From: Reyranella soli
GTDB lineage: Bacteria; Pseudomonadota; Alphaproteobacteria; Reyranellales; Reyranellaceae
DNA length: 64,000 nucleotides
NCBI RefSeq assembly: GCF_007992495.1
Contig: NZ_BKAJ01000069.1
Location: 1-64,000, forward strand
Direction: 5' to 3'
The translations under genes and the position numbers were made by a program. Shown here piece by piece: positions 18,072-28,526 of this stretch. The notes beneath the pieces were generated by a model, which made no database searches, was not told the DNA's origin, and saw nothing but the letters and a program-made list of their open reading frames with translations. Every line of letters begins with the position of its first letter. Positions within the stretch are counted from its first letter, which is position 1.

Positions 18072-20192
18072 ATGGCCGACGCGACGGCCATTCAACCAAC
18101 GCGCTGGGGTCTGGCGGCGAAGCTGTTCGCCGTCCTGATCCTGCTGGGCGCCGTCGCTGTGCTGATCACCGGCATCCTGGGTTACGTCCGTGCGCGCGAC
18201 GCACTCGAGCAAACGATCTTCAACCAGCTCACGGCGACGCGCGAGAGCAAGGCGCATCAGGTCACGGTCTATTTCCGGACCATCCGTGCCGACATGCGGC
18301 TGCTGTCGACGTCGAAGATGGTCGTCGACGCCATGCGCGGCTTCCGCGAAGCCGTTGATGAGCTCGATGCCAAGCCGGTCCCCGCTGACGTGCGCCAGCG
18401 CGTCGTCAACTGGTACGAGACCGACTATATGCCCAGGGTGCGCCGCCTGCTGGGCGCCAACACGCCCCTGCAGGACTTCCTCCCGGTCGGGTCGGCGCCC
18501 TACTTCCTCCAGGACTGGTACATCGTCGACAACCCGCATCCCAAGGAACGGCGCAAGCTGGTCACCGAGGCGGGTGAGGGGAACTATGCCAAGCTGCATG
18601 CTCTCTATCATCCGCTGCTGCGGACCGCGGCGGCGACGCTGAATTTCGCCGACCTGTTGTTGGTCGATCCGCGCACCGGCCGCATCATCTATTCGGTCGA
18701 GAAGGAGGCCGAGTTCGGCACCTCCCTCAGGGCGGGACCCTATCGCAGTTCCAACCTGGCGGTTGCCGTGGCGCGCTGCGCGCAGACGCCGGACCCATCG
18801 GCGACATGTCTGGAGGATTTCGCTGACTACCTGCCGTCCAACGGCGCACCGCAGGCGTTCATGGCAGCGCCGATCGTCGATCAGGGCGTTGTTACAGGGG
18901 TGCTGGTGGCGCAACTCTCGATCGACGAGATCGACAATATCGTCACCGGCGGGCGGCGCTGGCAGCACGAAGGTTTTGGCGCCACCGGCGAGGCCTATCT
19001 GGTCGGGCCCGACTTTTTGATCCGCTCCAGCCCACGCACGTTCTTCGAGAATCGCGACCTCTATTTCGAGGAGCTGAAGGGCGGTCAGACATCTGCCGAA
19101 GACATCGAGGACATTCGCCGCTACGGCACGCCCGTCCTGCAACAGAAGGTCGACACCCAGGCCAGCCGCGCCGCCCTGGGCGGTGTCGAAGGCACCGGTG
19201 AGATCCTCGGCTATCGCGGCATCCCGACCCTGGCCTCATGGGGGCCGATACGGATCGCGGGCGTCAAATGGGCGCTGATCGTCAAGATCGACTCCTCCGA
19301 GGCCTTCGCGCCTGTCCGCCGTCTCGAGCGCGATCTCATGATCGTGGGCGGCTTGGCTCTGATCGTGGTGCTGGTGACGGGCGCCTGGCTCTCGCGCTCC
19401 CTGCTGGGGCCGTTGCGCGAGCTCACGGCCGGCGTGCGCCGGTTCGCCGCCGGCGACCACAATGCCCACGTACCGGTGCGCACGCGCGACGAGATCGGCC
19501 AGCTTTGTGCCGCCTTCAACGGCATGGTCGACGAGATCAGCGAGAAGAATGTCCTCATCGAAAGCAAGAACCGCGAAAACGAGGAATTGCTGCTGAATGT
19601 CCTGCCGGCGCCGATCGCCAATCGACTGCGCGGCGGTGAGAAGGGTATCGCCGACGGCTTCGCCGAGGTCACCGTGGCCTTCGCCGACCTGGTCGGCTTC
19701 ACCGCCATGTCGTCGGAGATGCCGCCGGCCGAGGTCGTGGAACTTCTCAACGGCCTGTTCAGCCGCTTCGACGAGGCCGCCCACGAGCTCGGCATCGAGA
19801 AGATCAAGACGGTGGGTGATGCCTATATGGCGGTGTGCGGCATGCCGGTGGCGGTGCCCGACCATGCCGCCCGCATGGTGCGCATGGCGATCCGCATGGT
19901 GCACATCACCCGCGAGCACGCGATGGAGTACCAAGTCTCGATGAAGCTCAGGGTCGGCGTCAACAGCGGCCCGGTCGTGGCCGGCGTCATCGGCAAGAGC
20001 AAGTACATCTACGACCTGTGGGGAGACACGGTGAACCTGGCGAGCCGTATGGAATCGGGCGGCCTGCCTGACATGATCCAGGTGACGCGACCGGTCTACG
20101 AGACGTTGAAGGACCAGTTCACGTTCGAGGCGCGCGGCGAGATCGAGGTCAAGGGCAAGGGCAATGTCGAGGCATGGCTCCTGAAGATGTAG
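18072..20192 (+). CDS. Membrane-bound class III adenylate cyclase with periplasmic sensor and HAMP
   Basis: 706 aa. TM1 is near residues 14-36, a ~380-residue periplasmic sensor region resembles a double Cache domain, TM2 is near 420-440, then a HAMP domain (LLGPLRELTAGVRRF onward), and a class III cyclase domain from about 533 to the end. Both metal Asp residues are visible (FADLVGFT and KTVGDAYMAV). The purine-selecting residues read Lys (IEKIKTVGD) and Asp (IYDLWGDTVNLASRM), the ATP-type pair, and the transition-state Asn and Arg are in NLASRM. It should make cAMP in response to an extracytoplasmic ligand. Confidence 0.93.
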   Translation: MADATAIQPTRWGLAAKLFAVLILLGAVAVLITGILGYVRARDALEQTIFNQLTATRESKAHQVTVYFRTIRADMRLLSTSKMVVDAMRGFREAVDELDAKPVPADVRQRVVNWYETDYMPRVRRLLGANTPLQDFLPVGSAPYFLQDWYIVDNPHPKERRKLVTEAGEGNYAKLHALYHPLLRTAAATLNFADLLLVDPRTGRIIYSVEKEAEFGTSLRAGPYRSSNLAVAVARCAQTPDPSATCLEDFADYLPSNGAPQAFMAAPIVDQGVVTGVLVAQLSIDEIDNIVTGGRRWQHEGFGATGEAYLVGPDFLIRSSPRTFFENRDLYFEELKGGQTSAEDIEDIRRYGTPVLQQKVDTQASRAALGGVEGTGEILGYRGIPTLASWGPIRIAGVKWALIVKIDSSEAFAPVRRLERDLMIVGGLALIVVLVTGAWLSRSLLGPLRELTAGVRRFAAGDHNAHVPVRTRDEIGQLCAAFNGMVDEISEKNVLIESKNRENEELLLNVLPAPIANRLRGGEKGIADGFAEVTVAFADLVGFTAMSSEMPPAEVVELLNGLFSRFDEAAHELGIEKIKTVGDAYMAVCGMPVAVPDHAARMVRMAIRMVHITREHAMEYQVSMKLRVGVNSGPVVAGVIGKSKYIYDLWGDTVNLASRMESGGLPDMIQVTRPVYETLKDQFTFEARGEIEVKGKGNVEAWLLKM

Positions 20193-20258
20193 CTCCACGC
20201 CCCCTTGCATACCGCCGGAAGTTCGCGATTATCGCGCCCAAGGGAGGAGCCTAACAGT

Positions 20259-20759
20259 ATGACATCAGGTAGCCGCCGTCGCGTTCTGGCGTTTCTCGCG
20301 CCATTCGTCGCTGGACTTATCGCGACGGTACCGTCATCGGCGCAGGACGCCCCCGTCGCGGGCTGGCGGGTCGAGTGCACCAGCGACGGCAAGGTCCTGG
20401 ACTGCCGCGCCGTCCAGCAGATGATCAATCGCGACGACAAGCAGCTCGTGGCGCAGCTCACCGCGCGGATCGCGCCGGAGACCAAGGCGCCCAGCCTGAC
20501 CATCCAGCTTCCCCTCGGCATCAGCCTGACCGAGCCGGTCCAGCTCAAGGTCGACAATGGCGCGGTGGAAAAACTGCCGGTGCAGACCTGCACCAATGCC
20601 GGCTGCATCGTCTCGCTTCCCTTGAAAGACCCGTTCCTGGCGTCACTGAGAAACGGCACGACCCTCAAGCTCACGCTCCAGGATCCCAACAAGCGGACGA
20701 TCAATATAGACGTGCCGCTGCTGGGCTTTGGCCTCGCCTTCGACAAGGCGACCAAGTAG
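20259..20759 (+). CDS. Invasion-associated locus B (IalB) family secreted protein
   Basis: A 166-aa exported protein. ATG 20259 has a strong AAGGGAGGAG upstream; the in-frame extension to 20205 lacks a ribosome site. Signal peptide ends near PSSAQD. The IalB pattern follows: GWRVECTSDGKVLDCRAVQQM, then paired cysteines (VQTCTNAGCIVSLPL) and a beta-rich C-terminus. The family is widespread in Alphaproteobacteria, periplasmic or surface-associated; the name comes from Bartonella and does not imply virulence here. Confidence 0.85.
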   Translation: MTSGSRRRVLAFLAPFVAGLIATVPSSAQDAPVAGWRVECTSDGKVLDCRAVQQMINRDDKQLVAQLTARIAPETKAPSLTIQLPLGISLTEPVQLKVDNGAVEKLPVQTCTNAGCIVSLPLKDPFLASLRNGTTLKLTLQDPNKRTINIDVPLLGFGLAFDKATK

Positions 20760-21008
20760 CGGGGGCCGACAACGGGGCCAGACAACGGGGAACGTCCCTG
20801 CGTCATAGCCTCGCGGTTCATTGCCGCCGGGCGGGATCGGGATAAAACCGGCCAGGATCAAGTCGAATTTGGCCACAATAGGCCGCCATATTGGTGATGA
20901 ATTGGGCCTCGACCCCATTGAAAGATAACCATTTTTTGCGCAAATGTTCCCGTGGTGACGGGGTCCAAACAGGGTAGTGGGCAGCGGCCAGTGGCGAAGA
21001 GCGGAACG

Positions 21009-21989
21009 ATGAAGCGGGTCATGACCGGCGCGGTTGCGCTGGTGGCGGTCGGCGTGACTGCGGCATGGATTGCTCGCAGCCAGCAGGCCGCCAATGGCGC
21101 GACGGGTGCCCTGCCCACTGGCGGTCCCCTGATCGCGCGCGGTTACACGGAGGCTCCGGCCGGCACGGTGCTGATCGCCAACGACCCCAATGGCGGTGCG
21201 GTGCTGAAGGAACTGCGCATCAAGGAAGGGCAGATCGTCAAGCGCGACGAGATCATTGCCGTGATGGGCAACTATCCCACGGCCGAGGTCAACCTGAAGA
21301 TCGCCGAGAACAACCTTTTGAAGACCGAGCGGCTGCGCGAAACCACCTTGAAGGGCACGCGCGTCGTCGATCTTCAGCTCGAAGAAGGTGCTCTGAAGTC
21401 GGCGATCGAAAACGAACGATTGGCGACCATACTGCGCAACCGTTCGGGCAGGCCGCCCGAGGAAAAGGACCTCGAAGTCTGGCTGTCTGAGCAGAGGATC
21501 AAGAACCAGGAGGCCAGCCTCGCCCTCAACAAGCGGCGGCTGCAGATCGACCTCGAGCAGAATGCCACCGATATCGTCAGGCTGAAGGCGGCGGTCGATC
21601 AGGCTCTGCGAGTCCGCGAAGAGGCCCTTGTCCGCTCGCCCATCGACGGCGTCGTCACCCAGATCAATTCACGCGAGGGCGAGATGGCGTCGGGCTTGGG
21701 CATCGCCAAAGTCGTCGACATGAAGCAATTGCGCGTCTTCGCGACGGTCGATGAACTGCACCTGCCGCGCCTGAAGGTGGGCTCGCCGGTCGAAGTCACG
21801 TTCCGCGGCACCCCCACGGTGTACCGCGGCAAGATCGCTATCGCCCCCATGTCCGTGAAACGCGAGAAGCGCAGCGAGGCGGATATGGGCGTGGCCAGTG
21901 TCCGCCAGATCGAGGTCGAGATCCAGGCCGATGACGGCGTGATATTCCCGGAGATCTTGGGGCGCGAGGCGCGAGTCACCTTTCTCTGA
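21009..21989 (+). CDS. Orphan HlyD-family membrane fusion protein
   Basis: 326 aa from ATG 21009; GTG starts at 20952 and 20991 are also possible, as no upstream ribosome site decides it. An N-terminal membrane anchor is followed by a lipoyl half (GGAVLKELRIKEGQIVKRDE), a long hairpin (about residues 80-210) and the second half EEALVRSPIDGVVTQINSREGE, then a beta-barrel. It resembles adaptors that partner DevC/MacB-type ABC exporters, but no ABC gene is adjacent: IalB precedes it and the glucan cluster follows. Confidence 0.82.
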   Translation: MKRVMTGAVALVAVGVTAAWIARSQQAANGATGALPTGGPLIARGYTEAPAGTVLIANDPNGGAVLKELRIKEGQIVKRDEIIAVMGNYPTAEVNLKIAENNLLKTERLRETTLKGTRVVDLQLEEGALKSAIENERLATILRNRSGRPPEEKDLEVWLSEQRIKNQEASLALNKRRLQIDLEQNATDIVRLKAAVDQALRVREEALVRSPIDGVVTQINSREGEMASGLGIAKVVDMKQLRVFATVDELHLPRLKVGSPVEVTFRGTPTVYRGKIAIAPMSVKREKRSEADMGVASVRQIEVEIQADDGVIFPEILGREARVTFL

Positions 21990-22107
21990 GGCCCGGGAAT
22001 GCCAGCCGGAGTGGCGATCGGCCCGCGAGTCATCAAATCTTCCCAATAAATCCCTGAAATCGCGACCGTTCCTCGCAACCTGAGGCGGGTTCAGCGGTTT
22101 CTATCGG

Positions 22108-25100
22108 ATGGGCAGGTGCTTGAAGTCCACGGCCGGATCGGCCGGGGTGGGGGAGGCTCGTCGGCGTCCGCAGGTGCGGACGCCCGGCATTTGTCATGTC
22201 GAGGACTTCCACGGCACCGATTGGCGGCCCCGGCTGGCCCGCGCCGCCGACCTGGGTCTCGACCACGTTTGCCTCAACCCGTTCCTGACGCGACGCAACG
22301 ATCCGCTGCTGATCAGCGATCTTGCCAAACCCAACCCTGGCCTGGGAATCGGCGGGTCCATCGAAGACGTGGTCCGCGAGATGGCCGCGCTGTGCAAGCC
22401 GCAGGGCCTGGGCCTTTGTCTCGATGTCGTGCTCGACCGGTTGGCGTTTGACGGGGCGAGCGCCCACGAGGCCGGAGATCTGTTCGAGCGCCGGTACCAA
22501 AGCGATGTCGTCGATCCGCGAGCCGAAGGTTCGATCGCTCACGCCGTCACGGTGCGGCCCGACGCCGACCGAATCGCCTCATGGTGGGCTTCGCACCTTG
22601 TGCGACTGGCCGACGCCGGCGCGGCGGCCTTCCGTCTCCAGGGCCTCGATCTCCTGCCGGCCGGGGCTTTGCGCGAGATTGTTGCAGCGACCCGCCGCGA
22701 GAGCGCGTGCGCCTTATGGGCATGGACCCCCGGCCTCGCCTGGGCGAAGCACAGCGAGTTGGCAGGGGCGGGCCTCGACGGCGTCTTCGCCTCCACGGCC
22801 TGGTGGGATGGACGCGCCGCTTGGTACGGCGAGGAGCTCGATTCACTTGCCCGTGTTGCGCCGGCGATCGGCGTGGTTGCGGAAGCGCGCAGCCTGCCGG
22901 CGGACACCGCCGCGCGCCGTCGCGCATTGCGGCTCGCTGTCGCCACGACCGACGGCCTGTTCCTGCCGGAAGATTTTGCCGCTGGCGTCGAAGACGAGGT
23001 CCGGCGAGCGACGACCGATCTCCAGCGGCATCGCCTGCCGACGAAGTGTGTTCGTCGCCTGACAGGATCGTCGGCGCCAGTGACGGCGCTGGCGCGTCTC
23101 GATGCAGCCGATCCGCGGCAAGCGCAGCGTGGACTCGTCGTTCTGATCAACAATGATTTGGCCGCGGACCACGCCGTGCCGGTGAGCCTGGATCCACTCG
23201 ATCCGGTTGGTGGCGCCGTGCTGGGCGAACCTCGCCTGCTCGACGGACGGCCGGTGCCCGATCGACTGCAGCCTGGTGAGGTGCTGATGGCTGAACTCGC
23301 TGCCGTCGATCCGGTAAAGGACGACGAATCGCACCCGGCCAGCGCCGCAGTGACCCGATCTCCGGTGGTGATCGATCGCGTCGTCCCCCAGGCACCGGGC
23401 TTCGCGGTCCGCCGCATCGTCGGCCGACCGATCGCAGTGGAGGCCGACATCTTCGCCGACGGCCACGATGTCCTGGCGGCGGAGCTACTGTGGCGCGAAG
23501 CCGGTGAATCGGAATGGCGGCGCTCGCCGATGGCTCCGCTCGGCAACGACCGCTGGCGCGGCAGCATGATGCCTCGGCGAGTTGGCCGGCATTTCTTCAC
23601 CATCGAAGCCTGGCGTGACGAGTTTGGCAGCTTGAGCCACGCTCTCGAGGTCAAGAGCCATGCTGGCGTCGATGTCACCGTCGACATCGCCGATGCCGTC
23701 GCCTATCTGCGCCGGCTCGGCCTGGGCGAGCTCGTCGCCAAACTGGATCGCGCCGACGCCGCTGCCGCCGTGCGGCTGTTGACGGCTGCCGATACGCATC
23801 ATCTGGTCGCGGCGACGGAGGTTCGGCATCTGCCGTGCCGGCATCCAGAAATCGCTGTCGAGGTCGAGCGGCCGCAGGCGGAGTTCGCGAGCTGGTACGA
23901 GCTCTTTCCCCGGTCGCTGGGGACCTTCAACGACGTCGTTGCCCATCTGCCGCGCGTTCGCGACATGGGGTTCGATGTGCTCTATTTCCCGCCCATCCAT
24001 CCCATCGGCACGACCAATCGCAAGGGCCGCAACAATACGCTGAAGCCCGCGCCTGACGATCCCGGTAGTCCTTACGCCATCGGTGCCCGCGACGGCGGCC
24101 ACGACGCGATCCACGCAGCGCTGGGCACACCGGAGGATTTCCGCCGTCTGGTGGCGGCTGCCCGTGAGCATGGCCTCGAGATTGCGCTCGACTTCGCCAT
24201 CCAGTGTTCGCCCGACCATCCCTGGCTCAGGCAGCATCCTGAATGGTTCCGCCGCCGCGCCGACGGCTCGATCCGCTTCGCCGAGAACCCGCCCAAGAAG
24301 TACGAAGATATCGTCAACGTCGACTTCTACGCCGAAGGGGCGATGCCCGAGCTGTGGGTGGCGTTGCGCGATGTCGTGCTGCACTGGGCCGACGAAGGCG
24401 TGCGCATCTTCCGTGTCGACAATCCGCACACCAAGCCGCTGCCCTTCTGGGAGTGGATGATCGCCGATGTGCGCGGCCGGCATCCTGATGTGATCTTCCT
24501 GGCCGAGGCCTTCACGCGGCCCGCCATGATGTACCGCCTCGCCAAGGTCGGTTTCTCGCAGTCGTACACCTACTTCACTTGGCGCAATAACAAGGGCGAG
24601 ATCGCCGACTATCTGCGCGAGCTCACCACGACGGACGTGGCGGACTATTACCGGCCGCATTTCTTCGTCAATACACCCGACATCAATCCCTATTTCCTGC
24701 AGAGCTCGGGCCGTGCCGGCTTCCTGATCCGCGCCGCCCTGGCTGCGACCTTGTCCGGCCTGTGGGGTGTCTATTCCGGCTTCGAGGTCTGTGAAGCCGC
24801 TGCCCTGCCGGGCCGCGAGGAGTACCTCGATTCGGAGAAGTACGAGGCGCGGCGGCGCGATTTCAATGCGCCCGGCAACATCGTGGCCGAGATCACCGCG
24901 CTCAATCGCCTGCGCCGCCTGCATCCCGCGCTCCACAGTCATCTTGGCGTGCGCTTCTACAACGCCTTCAACGACCAGGTCCTGGTCTACGGCAAGCCGT
25001 CGCCCGACGGCGCGGAGATGATCCTGGTAGCCGTCAGTTTCGATCCTCACCACGCGCAGGAAGCGTCGTTCGAGGTGCCCTTGTGGGAGTGGAGGCTGCC

Positions 25101-25242
25101 CGACAACGGCGCCGTGGAAGTCGAGGATCTCATGCGCAACAATCGATTCGTCTGGCAAGGCAAGGTGCAGCACGTGCGGCTCGATCCGGCTGATTTGCCG
25201 TTCGCCATCTGGCGAATCACGCCGATGGGAGCCCGGCCATGA
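22108..25242 (+). CDS. glgE: Alpha-1,4-glucan:maltose-1-phosphate maltosyltransferase with extra N-terminal domain
   Basis: GlgE extends alpha-1,4-glucan using maltose-1-phosphate. The C-terminal ~660 residues carry the full signature: FPPIHPIGTTNRKGRNN, nucleophile Asp771 in FRVDNPHTKP, acid/base Glu800 in FLAEAFTRP, and the NTPDINPYF segment. The protein is 1044 aa, whereas classical GlgE is about 660-700. The first ~400 residues form a divergent amylase-like domain with its own short beta-rich tail and no clear catalytic triad. First gene of the seven-gene cluster; it overlaps treS by 4 bp. Confidence 0.93.
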   Translation: MGRCLKSTAGSAGVGEARRRPQVRTPGICHVEDFHGTDWRPRLARAADLGLDHVCLNPFLTRRNDPLLISDLAKPNPGLGIGGSIEDVVREMAALCKPQGLGLCLDVVLDRLAFDGASAHEAGDLFERRYQSDVVDPRAEGSIAHAVTVRPDADRIASWWASHLVRLADAGAAAFRLQGLDLLPAGALREIVAATRRESACALWAWTPGLAWAKHSELAGAGLDGVFASTAWWDGRAAWYGEELDSLARVAPAIGVVAEARSLPADTAARRRALRLAVATTDGLFLPEDFAAGVEDEVRRATTDLQRHRLPTKCVRRLTGSSAPVTALARLDAADPRQAQRGLVVLINNDLAADHAVPVSLDPLDPVGGAVLGEPRLLDGRPVPDRLQPGEVLMAELAAVDPVKDDESHPASAAVTRSPVVIDRVVPQAPGFAVRRIVGRPIAVEADIFADGHDVLAAELLWREAGESEWRRSPMAPLGNDRWRGSMMPRRVGRHFFTIEAWRDEFGSLSHALEVKSHAGVDVTVDIADAVAYLRRLGLGELVAKLDRADAAAAVRLLTAADTHHLVAATEVRHLPCRHPEIAVEVERPQAEFASWYELFPRSLGTFNDVVAHLPRVRDMGFDVLYFPPIHPIGTTNRKGRNNTLKPAPDDPGSPYAIGARDGGHDAIHAALGTPEDFRRLVAAAREHGLEIALDFAIQCSPDHPWLRQHPEWFRRRADGSIRFAENPPKKYEDIVNVDFYAEGAMPELWVALRDVVLHWADEGVRIFRVDNPHTKPLPFWEWMIADVRGRHPDVIFLAEAFTRPAMMYRLAKVGFSQSYTYFTWRNNKGEIADYLRELTTTDVADYYRPHFFVNTPDINPYFLQSSGRAGFLIRAALAATLSGLWGVYSGFEVCEAAALPGREEYLDSEKYEARRRDFNAPGNIVAEITALNRLRRLHPALHSHLGVRFYNAFNDQVLVYGKPSPDGAEMILVAVSFDPHHAQEASFEVPLWEWRLPDNGAVEVEDLMRNNRFVWQGKVQHVRLDPADLPFAIWRITPMGARP

Positions 25243-28200
25243 ACGCGCCCCTGGCTGCCACCCAGCTGCCCGTTGCCCAGGACGTGCTCTGGTACAAGGA
25301 CGCGATCATCTACCAGCTCCATATCAAGTCGTTCTTCGATTCGGACAATGACGGCATCGGCGATTTCCCCGGCCTGATCTCCAAGCTCGACTACATTGCC
25401 GAACTCGGGGTCAACACGCTGTGGCTGCTGCCATTCTATCCGTCGCCGCGCCTCGACGACGGCTACGACATCGCCGAATACACCGCCGTTCATCCCGAGT
25501 ACGGTACGCTCGACGACGCCAAGCGCTTCATCGACGAGGCCCATCGCCGCGGCATCCGCGTCATCACCGAGCTCGTCATCAACCACACGTCCGACCAGCA
25601 TGCCTGGTTCCAACGTGCCCGCCTGGCGCCACCCGGCTCGCCCGAGCGTGATTTCTATGTCTGGTCGGACAACGACCAGAAATACGCCGGCACGCGCATC
25701 ATCTTCGTCGACACCCAGCGCTCGAACTGGACCTGGGATCCCGCCGCCAACGCCTACTACTGGCACCGCTTCTACGCCCACCAGCCTGACCTCAACTTCG
25801 ACAATCCGGCCGTCATGGACGCGGTGCTGGGCGTCATGCGCTTCTGGCTCGACCTCGGCGTCGATGGCCTGCGGCTCGATGCCGTGCCGTACCTCGTCGA
25901 GCGCGAGGGCACGAACAACGAGAACCTGCCCGAGACCCACGACGTGCTGCGCCGCATCCGGGCCGAGATCGACACCCATTATCCCGGCCGCATGCTGCTG
26001 GCTGAGGCCAACCAATGGCCGGAGGACACCAAGGAGTATTTCGGCAACGGCGATGAATGCCATATGGCATTCCACTTCCCGCTGATGCCGCGCATGTATA
26101 TGGCGCTGGCCCGCGAGGACCGCTTCCCGATCACCGACATCATGCGCCAGACGCCGCAGATCCCCGAGACCTGCCAATGGGCGATCTTCCTGCGTAATCA
26201 CGACGAGCTGACGCTCGAGATGGTGACCGATTCCGAACGCGACTATCTCTGGCAGACCTACGCGACCGACCGTCGTGCCCGCCTCAATCTCGGCATCCGC
26301 CGGAGGCTGGCGCCGCTGCTCGAGCGTGACCGCCGCCGCATCGAGCTGATGAACTGCCTGCTGTTCTCGATGCCGGGCGCGCCGGTGATCTACTACGGGG
26401 ACGAGCTCGGCATGGGTGACAACATCCGGCTGGGCGATCGCGACGGCGTGCGCACGCCCATGCAGTGGTCGCCCGACCGCAACGGCGGCTTCTCGCGTGC
26501 CGATCCGGCGGCGCTGGCGCTGCCGGTCATCATGGACGCGCTCTACGGTTACGAGATCGTCAATGCCGAGGCCCAGACGCGCGACGTCCATTCGCTGCTG
26601 CATTGGATGCGCCGCACCCTGGCCATCCGGCGCATGCACGCCGCCTTCGGCCGCGGCAGCCTGCGCTTTCTCTATCCGAAGAACCGCAAGGTCCTGGCCT
26701 ACCTGCGCGAACTCGACGGCGAGGTCATCCTGTGCGTGGCCAACGTTTCGCGCACGCCGCAGGCGGTCGAGCTCGACCTCTCGGAGTTCACGGGCCGTGT
26801 CCCCGTCGAGCTGAACGGCGGCTCGCTGTTTCCGCCGATCGGCCAGCTCACCTATCTGCTGACGCTGTCGCCCTACGGTTTCTACTGGTTCATCCTGACG
26901 ACCGAGACCGACGCGCCGTCATGGCACACGCCGGCGCCGGAGCCGCTGCCGGACTACGTCACCGTCGTGTTGCGCAACCAGCTCGACCAGGCCCTGGAAG
27001 CGGCCGCGCCGGTACTGGAACGCGAGACCCTGCCGCCCTACCTGCAGAAGCGCCGCTGGTTCGGCGCCAAGGACCAGGTGCTGCAAGGCGCCCACATCGC
27101 CTATCTGGCTCCGCTCGGCGGCGAGCGTGACCTGCTGTTGGCGGAGATCGAGGTCAAGACCGGCAGTGGGACCACGCGCTGGCAGTTGCCCCTGTCGATG
27201 TGCTGGGAGGATGAACCGACGTCCGCGCTGCCCTCCCAGCTTGCCTTGGCGCGCGTCCGGCGCGGACGGCGCGTGGGATTGCTGACCGATGCCTTTTCCC
27301 TGGCGGGCTTCGCCCGCCGCATGCTGGAGGCGCTGGCCAATAGCGAACGCATCGATACGCCGGAAGGCCAGATCGTCTTCGAGCCCATGCCGGACAAGGT
27401 CGAGGTGCTGAGCCGCCCGGCCGACGCCCAGGTCATGTGGCTGACCGCCGAGCAATCGAACAGCTCGCTGACTGTCGACGATGCCGTCATGCTGAAGATC
27501 TTCCGCTCCATCTCGACCGGCCAGCATCCCGAGGCCGAGATGAGCCGCTATCTGACGTCCCAGGGTTTCGCCAATGCGCCGGCGCTGCTGGGCGAAGTGA
27601 GCCGCATCGACCGCGACGGAGAGCGCCATGTGCTGGCCGTGGCGCAGGCTTTCGTGCGTAACCAGGGCGATGCCTGGACCTGGGCCCTCAACCAGGCCAA
27701 TCGCGCGTTCGACGCCACGGCGAGCCGCGAAGCCTCGGCGGAGGCCCGCGGTGACGACATCCGCGACTATCATGCGCTTGCCGCCACGATCGGCCGGCAG
27801 CTGGGCAACATGCATGTCGTGCTGGCGCGGCCGACGGATAATCCGGATTTCGCCCCGCAACGCGCGACTGCTGCAGACGTCGATGCCTGGATCGAGCGGG
27901 CGACCGGGCTGCTCGCGCGGGCGTTCGACGCCATCGCGGCGCGTGGGAGTTGGGACAACGAGACCATCGAGGCCGGGGCCAAGGAGCTGCTGGCCAACCG
28001 CGAGGCACTGCATGAGGTGCTGCAGCGGCTTGGCCGCCAGGGCGAAGGCGGCCTGATGACGCGCATCCACGGCGATTTCCATCTCGGCCAGGTGCTGGTC
28101 GCCAGCGCCGACGCCTACATCATCGACTTCGAAGGCGAGCCGGCGCGCCCTGTCGAGGAGCGCCGGCGCAAGGCCAGCCCGTTGCGTGATGTCGCCGGGC

Positions 28201-28526
28201 TGTTGCGCTCGATCGACTATGCCGCCGCGACGACCCTCGATCCGAAGAACGTGCTCGCCAGCCGCCTCTCGCCGGGGCGGCGCGACCGGCTGATGACGCG
28301 GCTGCGCGAAGGGGCGGAGAAGTCCTTCCTCGGCGCCTATCGCGAGGCCGTGACCGGCCTGCCTTCGATGGGCGGCCCGTCGCTGCTCGATTTCTTCCTG
28401 ATTGAGAAGGCCGCTTACGAAGTCGGCTATGAGGCAGCCAACCGGCCGAACTGGCTGATCGTCCCGGTGAGCGGGCTCGCGCGCATCGCCACGCGCCTGC
28501 TCAAGACCGCACGGAGCAAAGTGTGA
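25239..28526 (+). CDS. treS: Trehalose synthase fused to maltokinase
   Basis: 1095 aa, two enzymes in one chain. Residues ~15-550 are TreS (GH13), interconverting trehalose and maltose: nucleophile Asp214 in [10 protein letters not shown], acid/base Glu256 in [11 protein letters not shown], third acid in [11 protein letters not shown]. Residues ~590-1095 are maltokinase (Mak/Pep2): start-of-domain [13 protein letters not shown], the VMLKIFR strand, and the aminoglycoside-kinase-like catalytic loop [11 protein letters not shown] with [11 protein letters not shown] binding metal. The product maltose-1-phosphate is the GlgE substrate. ATG overlaps the glgE stop (ATGA), and glgB starts in its stop codon. 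Confidence 0.96.
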   Translation: MNAPLAATQLPVAQDVLWYKDAIIYQLHIKSFFDSDNDGIGDFPGLISKLDYIAELGVNTLWLLPFYPSPRLDDGYDIAEYTAVHPEYGTLDDAKRFIDEAHRRGIRVITELVINHTSDQHAWFQRARLAPPGSPERDFYVWSDNDQKYAGTRIIFVDTQRSNWTWDPAANAYYWHRFYAHQPDLNFDNPAVMDAVLGVMRFWLDLGVDGLRLDAVPYLVEREGTNNENLPETHDVLRRIRAEIDTHYPGRMLLAEANQWPEDTKEYFGNGDECHMAFHFPLMPRMYMALAREDRFPITDIMRQTPQIPETCQWAIFLRNHDELTLEMVTDSERDYLWQTYATDRRARLNLGIRRRLAPLLERDRRRIELMNCLLFSMPGAPVIYYGDELGMGDNIRLGDRDGVRTPMQWSPDRNGGFSRADPAALALPVIMDALYGYEIVNAEAQTRDVHSLLHWMRRTLAIRRMHAAFGRGSLRFLYPKNRKVLAYLRELDGEVILCVANVSRTPQAVELDLSEFTGRVPVELNGGSLFPPIGQLTYLLTLSPYGFYWFILTTETDAPSWHTPAPEPLPDYVTVVLRNQLDQALEAAAPVLERETLPPYLQKRRWFGAKDQVLQGAHIAYLAPLGGERDLLLAEIEVKTGSGTTRWQLPLSMCWEDEPTSALPSQLALARVRRGRRVGLLTDAFSLAGFARRMLEALANSERIDTPEGQIVFEPMPDKVEVLSRPADAQVMWLTAEQSNSSLTVDDAVMLKIFRSISTGQHPEAEMSRYLTSQGFANAPALLGEVSRIDRDGERHVLAVAQAFVRNQGDAWTWALNQANRAFDATASREASAEARGDDIRDYHALAATIGRQLGNMHVVLARPTDNPDFAPQRATAADVDAWIERATGLLARAFDAIAARGSWDNETIEAGAKELLANREALHEVLQRLGRQGEGGLMTRIHGDFHLGQVLVASADAYIIDFEGEPARPVEERRRKASPLRDVAGLLRSIDYAAATTLDPKNVLASRLSPGRRDRLMTRLREGAEKSFLGAYREAVTGLPSMGGPSLLDFFLIEKAAYEVGYEAANRPNWLIVPVSGLARIATRLLKTARSKV

